In this document: piece by piece, positions 7,118-15,802 of the stretch | Layout: every line of letters begins with the position of its first letter | Numbering within the stretch: the first letter of the stretch is position 1 | Source of the DNA: Treponema sp. | GTDB lineage: Bacteria > Spirochaetota > Spirochaetia > Treponematales > Treponemataceae | Reading direction: 5' to 3' | DNA length: 64,000 nucleotides | Assembly (NCBI GenBank): GCA_016293915.1 | Contig: JAEDCY010000007.1 | Location: 9,944-73,943 of the forward strand | Notes under the pieces: generated by a model | Database searches by the model: none | What the model was told of the DNA's origin: nothing | What the model saw: only the letters and a program-made list of their open reading frames with translations | Position numbers and translations under genes: made by a program

Positions 7118-7494
7118 TGTATATTCTTGATACACATACTCTTCTCTGGTATTTAAGGGATTCGGCTGAACTTTCTGACACAGCAAGAAATACAATTAAT
7201 GATGCTGAATATATTTGTACTAGTGCAGTTTCTTTGTGGGAGATTGCTATTAAACATAGTATTGGAAAACTGAATCTGGAGTTTTCTATTTCTCAAATTG
7301 AAGAACTCTGTTCAGAAAAAGATATATATATTCTTCCGATAAAAGGGAATCATCTTGATGAACTTGATAAATTACCAGATTATCATAATGATCCATTTGA
7401 TCGGCTTATTATTTGTCAGGCTATTTCTGAAAATATGACAATCATTACTCGCGATAGCATTATTCCAAAGTATCCAGTAAAGACTTTATGGTAA
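7117..7494 (+). CDS. VapC-like PIN-domain ribonuclease toxin
   Basis: 125 residues. It shows the PIN acidic residues in order: LDTHTLLWY (Asp 5), SAVSLWEIAIKHSIGKL (Glu about 43), and DPFDRLIICQA with the following ITRD. PIN toxins cut RNA and are neutralised by the VapB partner, which here is directly upstream and overlapping. It sits next to the DUF4160/DUF2442 pair, making a small toxin-antitoxin cluster flanked by family C repeats. Confidence 0.85.
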   Translation: MYILDTHTLLWYLRDSAELSDTARNTINDAEYICTSAVSLWEIAIKHSIGKLNLEFSISQIEELCSEKDIYILPIKGNHLDELDKLPDYHNDPFDRLIICQAISENMTIITRDSIIPKYPVKTLW

Positions 7495-7504
7495 ACAGAT
7501 AATT

Positions 7505-7606
7505 GGGGCGTTACGGGGGTGGAGCCCCCGTAGAGAGGGTAGCGGAAAAGACCGGAGCGAACGAAGTGAGTGAGGACTTTGGAGCGTAGGGAGAGACCTC
7601 TCCCTT
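7505..7606. repeat. Family C GC-rich multi-hairpin repeat, copy 3
   Basis: Begins GGGGCGTTACGGGGGTGGAG, then GCCCCCGTAGAGAGGGTAGC, and ends GCGTAGGGAGAGACCTCTCC. The middle block is longer than in other copies and shares GGAAAAGACCGGAG with copy 5. Confidence 0.75.
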
Positions 7607-7682
7607 CTCCTCATTTATTACATATTTTTTAATATAAATATACAATTCCAGGGCGCGGCGACTCGCTATAATCCTCATTAAT

Positions 7683-9026
7683 ATGAGAGATAATACTGTA
7701 AATATGACGGAAGGAAGTCCTGTCCGTCTGCTGCTGGCTTTTTCGGTGCCGATGCTGAGTGGGAATATTTTTCAGCAGCTTTATAATCTTGTTGACTCGG
7801 TGATTGTGGGGCAGTTTGTGGGAGCCCAGGCTCTGGCGGCGATTGGTGCGACTGGCTCGATTACTTTTTTCTTTTTTGCGCTTTGTAATGGAATTGGCGC
7901 GGGTGGTGGAATTGTCACTTCTCACTTTTTTGGCGAGGGCAATACCGACAAGGTAAAAAACTGTATTGCCAACACGGCCTATATTATGCTGGTGATTCCG
8001 ACTACTATCGGTGCGATTGCCTTTTTTACTGCCGGTCCGATTCTGCGCTTGCTCAACACTCCGGATTCTATCATGGCTGATTCTAAGGCCTATATGCAGA
8101 TTATGTGCGTCTGCATGGTGATGATTTCGGTTTACAATTTTGCTTCTTCTATGCTGCGCGCTTTGGGAGATTCTAAAACTCCTCTGTACTTTTTGATTTT
8201 TTCCTGCATTCTCAACGGCGTGCTGGATGTGATTTTTGTTTACAATCTCAAGCTTGGCGTTTGGGGGGCTGGTATTGCTACTTTGATTTCCAATATGGTG
8301 TGCGGTACTCTCTGTCTTGTTTTTGCTTTTAAGACAAACCTGTATTTTAAGATGAGCCGCGGCGACTGGCGGGTAAATCCTGTAATTCTTGGCCGCTGTA
8401 TAAAGCTTGGAGTGCCGCTTTCGCTTCAGTTCTCTTTGATTGCGATTTCCTGTATGGCGCTTCAGCGTGTTGTGAACTCTTTTGGTCCTGTGGCGGTTGC
8501 GGCTTTTACTGCGACGAGCCGAATTGAGCAGCTGATTCACCAGCCTTACGGAACTTTGGGAACTGCTCTTTCAACTTATACCGGCCAGAACTACGGCGCT
8601 AAAAAACACGACCGCATTATCGAAGGCTACCGCAAGAGTATGCTGATGATGGCAATTTTCACCGTACTCATGATTCCACTGATTCAGATTTTTGGCAGCC
8701 CGATTACCCGCCTTTTTGTAAAGGAGCCTGAGGTAATTGAGATGGGCGCCCGAGCCTTGCGAATTACCAGCTGGTTCTACATTTTCCTTGGCGTGATTTA
8801 TGTTGTGCGCGGGGTTCTCAACGGAATCGGCGACGCAACCTTTGCCCTGATTAATGGCGTGACTGAGGTTGTTGGCCGCTTTGTTGTGCCGGTTATCCTT
8901 GTCGCAATTCCGCTGATTGGCGTCTGGGGCATCTGGTGGTCGGTCGGAATCGTCTGGTTCCTTAGCGGACTTACGGCCTGGCTGCGATATCTTTATATGA
9001 AGAGACTACAATCGAAGAACCGTTAA
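7683..9026 (+). CDS. MATE-family multidrug efflux transporter
   Basis: 447 residues, normal for the family, with about twelve membrane segments in two MatE halves. N-terminal MTEGSPVRLLLAFSVPMLSG and NIFQQLYNLVDSVIVGQFVG are strongly typical of the DinF/NorM-like branch. Members export organic cations or drugs in exchange for Na+ or H+. A TATAAT box at 7667-7672 leaves about 4 leader bases, and no SD is visible. The last codons (AAC CGT TAA) lie within a family D repeat shared with the tRNA region, so the stop may be repeat-derived. Confidence 0.9.
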   Translation: MRDNTVNMTEGSPVRLLLAFSVPMLSGNIFQQLYNLVDSVIVGQFVGAQALAAIGATGSITFFFFALCNGIGAGGGIVTSHFFGEGNTDKVKNCIANTAYIMLVIPTTIGAIAFFTAGPILRLLNTPDSIMADSKAYMQIMCVCMVMISVYNFASSMLRALGDSKTPLYFLIFSCILNGVLDVIFVYNLKLGVWGAGIATLISNMVCGTLCLVFAFKTNLYFKMSRGDWRVNPVILGRCIKLGVPLSLQFSLIAISCMALQRVVNSFGPVAVAAFTATSRIEQLIHQPYGTLGTALSTYTGQNYGAKKHDRIIEGYRKSMLMMAIFTVLMIPLIQIFGSPITRLFVKEPEVIEMGARALRITSWFYIFLGVIYVVRGVLNGIGDATFALINGVTEVVGRFVVPVILVAIPLIGVWGIWWSVGIVWFLSGLTAWLRYLYMKRLQSKNR

Positions 9027-9052
9027 AAAACGGGCTGCGACAGCGGGATAGT
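9017..9052. repeat. Family D repeat core, copy 1
   Basis: GAACCGTTAAAAAACGGGCT followed by GCGACAGCGGG, matching the reverse complement of 40569-40595 with few changes. It covers the MATE stop codon. Confidence 0.6.
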
Positions 9053-9251
9053 AGTAGGGCTAAAAATTGCAATGCAATTTTCTTAACGCCCTGCTATAGA
9101 ACACCGGCCGCCAGCGGCCTTACACATTTAGGTTCATCGAAAAAATGACTCAGAGGCAAGCTGTGCTTGCCGACCTGCCCTATTAAATATGAATAATTAG
9201 TACGATTTGTACAGTTGAACTTGTGGTAAGAAAATTATAAGCTATTATTAG
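9053..9251. other. Intergenic region before the GH127 gene
   Basis: The rest of the 225-base gap. It holds small inverted repeats (AAAATTGCAATGCAATTTT; GGCCGCCAGCGGCC) and AT-rich sequence with possible -10 boxes (TATAAG, TATTAT) just before the GH127 ATG. No coding potential is seen. Confidence 0.4.
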
Positions 9252-11978
9252 ATGAAATTCTTGAAAATTAAAGCTATAATTGTTGCTGTGGGTATAATTG
9301 CGTTGCAAACTGGATGTGACCAAGGAGAAATAAAAATGAGTAAAAATTTTGATTCAGAAGTTAAACGTTTAACTAATATAAAGGCCTTCAGTCTGGCTGA
9401 TGTAAAGCTTGAAGACGAATATTTTCTTGATGTAACTCAAAAGGATATTGATTTTTTGAACACCTTTGATGTTGACCGGCTTCTATATAATTTCCGGCTC
9501 ACGGCGGGGTTGCCAAACAAGGCAAAAGCTCCGTATAGCGGCTGGGAAAATACCAGAATCGGCGGTCATACTCTGGGGCATTACCTTGCGGCTGCCTCTC
9601 AGGGAATTGCGGGTGGTTATGGGGAGTGCAAGGGACGCGATGGCGTGAGCCTGTGCGACCGTCTTGCCGCTTTGATTGAAGGCCTTGCAGAATGTCAGGC
9701 AGTAAGTGGTCGCGACAACCGCTGCAAGCCAGGCTTCATTTTTGGCGCAACAATGGCAGATTCTGCAAAGCCCGAGCTTCAGTTTGATAAGCTTGAAGAA
9801 GGAAATCAGGCAGACACCTGGGTACCCTGGTACACAATGCATAAAATTATGAACGGCCTGGTTGAGGTTGCAAAACTCGTGGGTGGCGAGACTGGCAGCA
9901 GTGCCCTGGACATTGCCGAAAAGCTTGGTGAATGGATGTACGAGCGAACCTCCCGCTGGGACGAAGAAACAAGAAAGAGAGTTCTTTCTGTTGAATATGG
10001 CGGATTGAATGACTGCCTTTACGAGCTTTATAAATGCGCCAAGGCGGCCGGCTATGCGCAGGCAGATCATTTTAAGCAGGTGGCTCACACTTTTGACGAA
10101 GAATATCTTTTTAAAGAGATTTTGACGGCGCCGGCGGTAAAAGGAAAAGATGCCAATATTTTGAATAACCGCCACGCAAATACAACTATTCCAAAGTTTG
10201 TTGGCGCGGTGAATCGCTGCCTTACTTTGAAGGCAGAAGGCGACCCCGCAACTGAAGCAGAAGAGAAGCAGTATCTTGAATACTGTAAAGCCTTCTGGAA
10301 TCTTGTTACCCAGCATCATACTTACATTACCGGCGGTAACAGCGAGTGCGAACATTTTGGAAAGGATGATATTCTTGATGCCGAGCGCAGTAATACAAAC
10401 TGTGAGACCTGTAACGTTCATAATATGCTTAAGCTCACCCGTGCCCTTTTTATGCTGACCGGCGAGCGCAAGTATGCAGACTATTATGAGAACACCTTTA
10501 TCAACTCAATTCTGGCTTCCGTAAACCGCGAGACCGGAATGACAACTTACTTTCAGCCAATGGCCACCGGTTGTTTTAAGACCTACTGCAACCCTGATGT
10601 AAACAAAAATTACTTCTGGTGCTGTACGGGAACCGGCCTTGAAAACTTTACAAAGCTTGGCGACAGTATCTATTTTTATGATGAAGATGAGGGCGGAAAG
10701 CCACTGCTCTTTGTGAACCAGTATTTCAGCTCGACTGTAAACTGGAAGGCTCGTGGCATAAAGCTGAGCCAGAAATCAGATATCCCTATGGGGGAGGCGG
10801 TGACCTTTACTGTAGAGGCTTTGGAAGGCGGGGAGGCTGCAGATGCAGATGTCACCGACACAGCTGGCGCAGTATTTGATTTCACTCTGGCTCTGCGCAT
10901 TCCGGACTGGTGCTGTGCTAAGCCAACTCTTTTGGTAAATGACGCTGAGGCAACTGACGATGACTTCTCAGAAAATAACGGCTACCTCCTGGTCAGCAGA
11001 AAGTGGCAGACAGGCGACACCCTTACCCTGACTCTTCCAATGGAAATTAAAGCCTACACCCTGCCGGATAACCCGAATGCTGCTGCCTTTAAATATGGTC
11101 CGGTTGTACTTGCTGCAGAACTCGGCCGCGACGATAAAATGAAGCTGCGCCAGGTCGGGGTTCAGTGCGATGTCTGCGCAAATAAGATTATCCGCGGAAT
11201 CGAAATCCCTCTCAATGGAAACTATGGCGGCACAAATAACCTTAAGCCGCTGGCTCCTGAATACATCAAAATCAAAAATGCAGACAGCACCGAGGCCTTC
11301 TTTGTGGATATCAACTCGCACTTTGAGCGGGAGCCGGGAAGTCTGAATTTTATTTTGCGGGATATTGAGTTGAATGATGGTGGTTTCGATACGTCCTCTG
11401 GACTACTCAACCACCGTGGTGAACTCAAGTTCTCACCATACTACCTCATCAATAATCAGCGCTATGGCATTTACTGGCTTTACGTTACAGAGTTACCAAA
11501 ACAGACAGAAGCCGGTGACGCAGAAAAAGAACTTGCAAAATATACTTTCATTGAAGGTATCGGTGTAGGCTACGGCGCCCAGACAGAAGGCAACGAAACT
11601 ACAGCCCCATACATGCAGGAAACCGGTACCGGCTCAGTCGGAAACCCGGGCGAGCTTACCCGCTACGCAAAGGACAAAGGCAGCTTCTCTTATGTCTGTA
11701 AGGTTATGCCGGACAAGAAAAACTACCTTCAGTGTAACTTCCTCCGTGAAGATAACGGCAAGCGAATTATCATCAAGGCTGCTGAAACAGACACTCTTAT
11801 TGCAGATTACATTCTTTCCTGTGATGGTTCGGAAGAAAAGTTCTTTAAGATTTTTGAAATTCCGGAAGCCCTCACAAAGGGAAAGGAAGTCTTGAGAATA
11901 GATTTTTCTGCCGCAAGATGGTCTGATTCAGCCCGCCTTGCAGCTCCGTTAAACACTCTTTTTCTCGGCAGCAATTAA
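9252..11978 (+). CDS. GH127-like (DUF1680) beta-L-arabinofuranosidase, lipoprotein or dual-start
   Basis: 908 residues. The N-terminus MKFLKIKAIIVAVGIIALQT-GC is a lipoprotein signal with Cys 22 as lipidation site. The catalytic barrel has GGHTLGHYLAA (about 105), NCETCNVHNMLKLTR (about 390) and YFWCCTGTGLEN (about 455). The Glu and Cys of ETC and the two Cys of CC match the Zn-thiolate site that includes the nucleophile in characterised GH127 enzymes. Such enzymes remove beta-L-arabinofuranose from plant glycoproteins or pectin. The first ATG has no SD. An AAGGAG at 9322-9327 sits ideally before a second in-frame ATG at 9336 (MSKNFDSEVK), which would give a cytoplasmic form. About residues 710-722 (GGFDTSSGLLNHR) are a family A repeat insertion. 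The 3' end overlaps the next gene by 30 bases, convergently. Confidence 0.85.
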   Translation: MKFLKIKAIIVAVGIIALQTGCDQGEIKMSKNFDSEVKRLTNIKAFSLADVKLEDEYFLDVTQKDIDFLNTFDVDRLLYNFRLTAGLPNKAKAPYSGWENTRIGGHTLGHYLAAASQGIAGGYGECKGRDGVSLCDRLAALIEGLAECQAVSGRDNRCKPGFIFGATMADSAKPELQFDKLEEGNQADTWVPWYTMHKIMNGLVEVAKLVGGETGSSALDIAEKLGEWMYERTSRWDEETRKRVLSVEYGGLNDCLYELYKCAKAAGYAQADHFKQVAHTFDEEYLFKEILTAPAVKGKDANILNNRHANTTIPKFVGAVNRCLTLKAEGDPATEAEEKQYLEYCKAFWNLVTQHHTYITGGNSECEHFGKDDILDAERSNTNCETCNVHNMLKLTRALFMLTGERKYADYYENTFINSILASVNRETGMTTYFQPMATGCFKTYCNPDVNKNYFWCCTGTGLENFTKLGDSIYFYDEDEGGKPLLFVNQYFSSTVNWKARGIKLSQKSDIPMGEAVTFTVEALEGGEAADADVTDTAGAVFDFTLALRIPDWCCAKPTLLVNDAEATDDDFSENNGYLLVSRKWQTGDTLTLTLPMEIKAYTLPDNPNAAAFKYGPVVLAAELGRDDKMKLRQVGVQCDVCANKIIRGIEIPLNGNYGGTNNLKPLAPEYIKIKNADSTEAFFVDINSHFEREPGSLNFILRDIELNDGGFDTSSGLLNHRGELKFSPYYLINNQRYGIYWLYVTELPKQTEAGDAEKELAKYTFIEGIGVGYGAQTEGNETTAPYMQETGTGSVGNPGELTRYAKDKGSFSYVCKVMPDKKNYLQCNFLREDNGKRIIIKAAETDTLIADYILSCDGSEEKFFKIFEIPEALTKGKEVLRIDFSAARWSDSARLAAPLNTLFLGSN
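11379..11415. repeat. Family A palindromic element inside the GH127 gene
   Basis: GGTGGTTTCGATACGTCCTC then TGGACTACTCAACCACC. It is read in frame as GGFDTSSGLLNHR, a different frame from those used in iorA. Confidence 0.85.
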
Positions 11979-12428
11979 GGCTTCTACCTCTTCTCTGTGA
12001 AGAGGTTCGTTTTCGACATAGGCTTTTTTGTTTTTCTCAATTTCTTCATAAGGCCAGACACGTCCCTTATTCATGCCGGGGCACTCTGCAGCGCATTCAT
12101 CCCAGGTCTTTTTATCGGCAATCATCCATGACCAGAAAGGGTAGGTAGAACACTGAATTGGGCGGGCCTGGTAAGCCGAACAGCCATTGTCCCACAAAAT
12201 GCAGTCATAATTTTTCTTTTCCTGCAGGGACAAAACCTGAGTGCCATAATAATAGTCGGCCCACCTGCAATACTTTGCAACAAAATCAGTAACACTCATT
12301 TTAAAGTAATCACAAAGAGTCATTAAATCGCGTTTAGAAAGATAAACAAATCCCGGAGAGTGCCCGCAGCAGTAAGAACATCTCTGGCACTCAAAGTGGA
12401 GACCGTCTTTGTAAAAACATTCAGCCAT
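11949..12428 (-). CDS. YkgJ-family cysteine-cluster protein
   Basis: 159 residues with CQRCSYCC (residues 15-22), the CxxCxxCC motif of the YkgJ/FliB-like metal- or Fe-S-binding family, plus later CILWDNGC and QCSTYPFW segments that complete the family pattern. The function of this family is not well established; some relatives act as methylases or protein modifiers. A TATACT box (12436-12441) lies 7 bases before the ATG, so the message may be leaderless. It converges on and overlaps the GH127 gene. Confidence 0.75.
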   Translation of the reverse strand: MAECFYKDGLHFECQRCSYCCGHSPGFVYLSKRDLMTLCDYFKMSVTDFVAKYCRWADYYYGTQVLSLQEKKNYDCILWDNGCSAYQARPIQCSTYPFWSWMIADKKTWDECAAECPGMNKGRVWPYEEIEKNKKAYVENEPLHREEVEALIAAEKKSV

Positions 12429-12479
12429 ATCGGTCAGTATAATAGCATTTTGAAGAAATTTAATAAACTAAAATTATAA

Positions 12480-12487
12480 GCCGATAA
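12480..12487 (+). promoter_or_regulatory. Sigma-28-like -10 box (GCCGATAA) before the 12495 gene
   Basis: GCCGATAA ends 7 bases before the ATG at 12495. The upstream -35 match is weak (TAAT at the expected 15-base distance). The identical box precedes the genes at 25793 and 34490. Confidence 0.4.
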
Positions 12488-12494
12488 TTTTATT

Positions 12495-13736
12495 ATGGGA
12501 AAGAAAGCAACAAAAAAATCAAAAGCAAATAATAAAGAGATGAAAAAGCCATTAAAACTCAAAAAATCTACAATAATAACAATTATTGCAGCCCTGGCCC
12601 TGCTTGTTATTATCAGTGGAATTTTTATTATCCGAGCGGCAGTTCAAAAAAATATTAATGATCGAACAGTTAGAATTGCATTCTACGGACTTTCAGATAA
12701 TCTTTGTACGCTCATTCAGGAGCAGGCTCCACAGCTCGATGAGGTAATCTTTTCTTTCGACAAGATAGCAGAAGATGATGCAGATATTGATATTCTCAAT
12801 AAAAAATACGATATGCTTTTCTCATGGAAAGGTGAAATTGCAGATTCTATTGCAAGCAGTGCTCATGATATTCCTTCAAAACTGCTTGAAAGAATTCCCC
12901 GTTCTTTAAGAAATAAAAAATACATGCCAATCCTTCTTGATTATTTTGAAATTGCTTTTGAAACTTCTCTAGCAAATGAACTCGGATACAATATCGAAAA
13001 CGGATATAATTCATTTCAAAAATATCTGGAAGTTACAAAGTCTCATGTGTTCAGCCCTTTCTTTGCAAATGGCGGAGATGACAGAATCCTTCTTGCACTT
13101 ACAGGTTGTATGATTGAATCTTTTGGCGGACTTCCTGCTTATGAAAAATTTATTGAATTATTGAAAACCGAAAGAGATTTTAATACTCTGCTTGATGAAA
13201 GACTGGATAACGAAGGTCTTACTCTCAGAAAAGTTCTCGACGAATTAAAGGCAATGCCGAAAGACGGAAAAACTCATCCGGAATGGTATAACGGAAAAAA
13301 TCAGGATTTATTTTACTTTGCAAAGAGTAAACAGATTGCAGCATATTTTACACTTCTTTCTGAACATAGAAATTTTGACTATGAAGTTGTCCGCAATTTT
13401 GATTCAGTTTATTTCCCAAAGAGAAAGCCAAAAGTTAATCATGGTTTAATTGCACCGCAGTTAAGTTGTGTTTTGATTTCTAATAATTTCAATGCAGAAA
13501 AATATTTGAAGAATCTTACAGAGCTTGATGTTCAGTCAAAGCTTTCGAATAAAACAAAGCTGGCACCGGTTCATTATCATGCGGAATGTTTTGATAGACA
13601 GGCAGATGATTTAAGATACTGGGCAGCGGCAAACTCAGGAGTAATGTCAGATCCTGCATTGGCCGCCTTCCAGAGAGACAAGGATGCAATGACAGCATTT
13701 GCCTCTGAGATAAGAAATTATTTACGAATGAGATAA
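12495..13736 (+). CDS. Membrane-anchored protein with periplasmic-binding-protein-like domain
   Basis: 413 residues. A very Lys-rich N-terminus is followed by one membrane helix at about 30-50 (TIITIIAALALLVIISGIFI) and a large soluble domain that should face the periplasm. Segments such as NKKYDMLFSWKGEIADSI, ILLDYFEIAFETSLANELGY and SPFFANGGDDRILLALTG resemble extracellular solute-binding proteins of ABC sugar importers, but there is no lipobox and no transporter neighbour. I do not recognise a named family. It converges with the acyl-CoA synthetase gene and overlaps it by 15 bases. Confidence 0.6.
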   Translation: MGKKATKKSKANNKEMKKPLKLKKSTIITIIAALALLVIISGIFIIRAAVQKNINDRTVRIAFYGLSDNLCTLIQEQAPQLDEVIFSFDKIAEDDADIDILNKKYDMLFSWKGEIADSIASSAHDIPSKLLERIPRSLRNKKYMPILLDYFEIAFETSLANELGYNIENGYNSFQKYLEVTKSHVFSPFFANGGDDRILLALTGCMIESFGGLPAYEKFIELLKTERDFNTLLDERLDNEGLTLRKVLDELKAMPKDGKTHPEWYNGKNQDLFYFAKSKQIAAYFTLLSEHRNFDYEVVRNFDSVYFPKRKPKVNHGLIAPQLSCVLISNNFNAEKYLKNLTELDVQSKLSNKTKLAPVHYHAECFDRQADDLRYWAAANSGVMSDPALAAFQRDKDAMTAFASEIRNYLRMR

Positions 13737-15512
13737 TTCGTAAATCTTAGCTACAAAATTTCGTTTTACTTTTTGTGAAGTCGTCATTTCGAGCGGCTCT
13801 TTGAGCAGGGTGATTTTTGAAATCTGGGAATAAGCCTGGAAATTCTTATTCACCTTGCTCACAATTTTTTTGATAGAATCGTAAACTTCATCCTGAACAA
13901 ATTCATTATTGCGCTCAACACCAAGAGTTTTATAAAGATCATCACTAGGGTAAATCAAAGCTTCAATTTCTTCAGAAGTTTTTTCTTCATCTGCATAATA
14001 GCCGCGAACTGTAATCTGCTGAATTTCATCGTAGAGCTGGAATGCATCTTCAATCTCTTCAGGATAAACATTTTTTCCGCCGCTTGTTACAATCAGATTT
14101 TTTGCACGACCGCAAAGTTTGATGTAGCCTTCCTTGTCTATGCTGCCAAGGTCTCCGGTTTTAAAGAAGCCGTCTTCTGTAAATACAGCCTTTGTTTCTT
14201 CCGGCATATTATAGTAGCCCTGCATAACCATCGGGCCTTTTACTGCAATTTCACCAACTTCTTCAATTCCTTTCTTTGTGATTACTTTTTCCGGATTGAG
14301 AATTTTGATTTCTTCATAAGGAGCAAAAGAACGGCCTACACTTTCAATCTTAAAATGCTCAACCGGGTTCAGTGCTATAATCGGAGAGGTTTCTGTGAGA
14401 CCATAACCCTGAATAAAATCAATACCCATAGAGTTATACTGACGGCATACACTTGCTGCAAGCGGACCACCACCAGAAATTGCAACACGAAGAGTATAAA
14501 TACTTGCCTGTTCCAGAACCGGTTTAAAAAATCTCTTTCCAAGATTTACATGGAAAACTTTTTTAATAAAGAAAGAAAGCCAGCTTATAAAACCAAGAAT
14601 ACCAGCAACAACAGGTCCTTTAGCTTTAATTCCTTTCCTGATGCCCGAAAGCAGCTTATTATATAGAAGAGGAACACCAAGCATAACGGTAATTTTTCCT
14701 TCTTTGAGTTCGCGAAGGAGCTTTGAAACAGCCATGCTCTTTCCAAAAACAATAGAAGCACCAGTCATAAGCGGATTAATAAAGGCCGCCTGCATTGTGT
14801 AAGCATGATGAATTGGAAGCAGGGCATAAAAAACATCTGTGTTGTAATGATTAAAATTGCGCTGAGCAATAAAACCATCAGACATAAGGTTTCTGTGCGA
14901 AAGCATTACACCCTTTGGTTTACCCGTTGTACCGGAGGTAAAAAGAATTGCAGCAGTATCATATTCTGTGCAAGGTTCGTTCTTTTGGTCGTCGGCAAGA
15001 GCTTCTGCTTTGAGATTATAAATAAAGCGTTCACTAGCTTCCGGATTTATAGAATAAACTTTAAGGTTTGGAAAATTCTTTGTGTAGATTTCGGCCTTTT
15101 CATCGTCGCAGAAAACAAAAACTGGTTCAGCCGTTTTTACAATGTTTACGACTTCCGGTTCATGGAGTCCGTTATCAATCGGAACTACAATTCCGCTTGC
15201 AAAAAGGGCTGCAAGGTAAGCAGTAGCCCATTCCGGAGAGTTCTTTCCCATAACAGCAACACGGTCACCTTTTTTAAGCCCGTTTGCCATAAGCCAGTTT
15301 GCGAGTTCCTGAACATTTGCCAGAACCTCATTGTAGGTTAGAGAGCGCTTAGAATCATCCGGTCCATCAAAAGCTGTAAAACAAGGTCTGTCACCGTTGC
15401 GCTTTGCCTGAATACGCACAAGCTCCGGGAATGTAGGCCATTCGCCTGTAAAGTCTGTGCCCCTGAAATCTTCAAGATACATCCATGGAATATTATTATT
15501 AATGTCTGTCAT
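13722..15512 (-). CDS. AMP-forming long-chain acyl-CoA synthetase
   Basis: 596 residues of the ANL superfamily. The P-loop-like motif ILFTSGTTGKPKGVMLSHRN is at about 189-208, followed by GYGLTETSP (adenylate motif) and FKTGDLGSID with a C-terminal LIVTSGGKNVYPEEIE. These enzymes activate fatty acids with ATP to acyl-AMP and then acyl-CoA at the inner face of the membrane. The promoter at 15520-15548 predicts a leaderless transcript. Chain-length preference cannot be inferred. Confidence 0.85.
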   Translation of the reverse strand: MTDINNNIPWMYLEDFRGTDFTGEWPTFPELVRIQAKRNGDRPCFTAFDGPDDSKRSLTYNEVLANVQELANWLMANGLKKGDRVAVMGKNSPEWATAYLAALFASGIVVPIDNGLHEPEVVNIVKTAEPVFVFCDDEKAEIYTKNFPNLKVYSINPEASERFIYNLKAEALADDQKNEPCTEYDTAAILFTSGTTGKPKGVMLSHRNLMSDGFIAQRNFNHYNTDVFYALLPIHHAYTMQAAFINPLMTGASIVFGKSMAVSKLLRELKEGKITVMLGVPLLYNKLLSGIRKGIKAKGPVVAGILGFISWLSFFIKKVFHVNLGKRFFKPVLEQASIYTLRVAISGGGPLAASVCRQYNSMGIDFIQGYGLTETSPIIALNPVEHFKIESVGRSFAPYEEIKILNPEKVITKKGIEEVGEIAVKGPMVMQGYYNMPEETKAVFTEDGFFKTGDLGSIDKEGYIKLCGRAKNLIVTSGGKNVYPEEIEDAFQLYDEIQQITVRGYYADEEKTSEEIEALIYPSDDLYKTLGVERNNEFVQDEVYDSIKKIVSKVNKNFQAYSQISKITLLKEPLEMTTSQKVKRNFVAKIYELSHS

Positions 15513-15519
15513 AATTTAT

Positions 15520-15548
15520 ATTTTACACCCGAATTTCATCTAACGCAA
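15520..15548 (-). promoter_or_regulatory. Acyl-CoA synthetase promoter, predicted leaderless
   Basis: Minus strand TTGCGT (15543-15548), 17-base spacer, TAAAAT (15520-15525), 7 bases to the ATG at 15512. Confidence 0.6.
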
Positions 15549-15574
15549 AAAATATTGAAGGAGTAGTTGTCGTC

Positions 15575-15690
15575 CTGAAACGATAATATGACATCCTGAA
15601 AAGAGTTTATAGTATCCAAAAACGATAATATGTCATCCTGAAAAGAGTTTATAATATCCTAAAACAATCATATGTCATCCTGAACTTGTT
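15575..15690. repeat. Three-copy tandem repeat, 42-base period
   Basis: The block CGATAATATGACATCCTGAA recurs at 15581, 15623 and, more diverged, 15665. The third unit merges into a family B repeat. It lies in the 290-base gap between two divergent genes. Confidence 0.7.
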
Positions 15691-15732
15691 TCAGGATCTA
15701 AAAATAAGATTCCGAAACAAGTTTTGAATGCC
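15674..15732. repeat. Family B inverted repeat
   Basis: GTCATCCTGAACTTGTTTCA-GGATC followed 10 bases later by a reversed half GATTCCGAAACAAG. It ends near the region upstream of the NlpC/P60 gene. Confidence 0.65.
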
Positions 15733-15802
15733 GTTTATGTTTATTATAAAATTCTACGACAATATAATTATGAAGATTTTTGATGAAATTAAGACGGTTA
15801 TT

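Noticed and set aside
7629..8540. 303-residue open frame antisense to the MATE gene
   Set aside because: Its composition (very rich in Arg, His, Asn, Ser) is that of an antisense shadow, and the MATE reading is a clear family match.
9483..10421. 312-residue antisense frame in the GH127 gene
   Set aside because: It overlaps conserved catalytic motifs of GH127 on the other strand and shows no family features.
15575..15690. CRISPR array
   Set aside because: Units are contiguous 42-base tandem copies with no unique spacers and no cas genes nearby.
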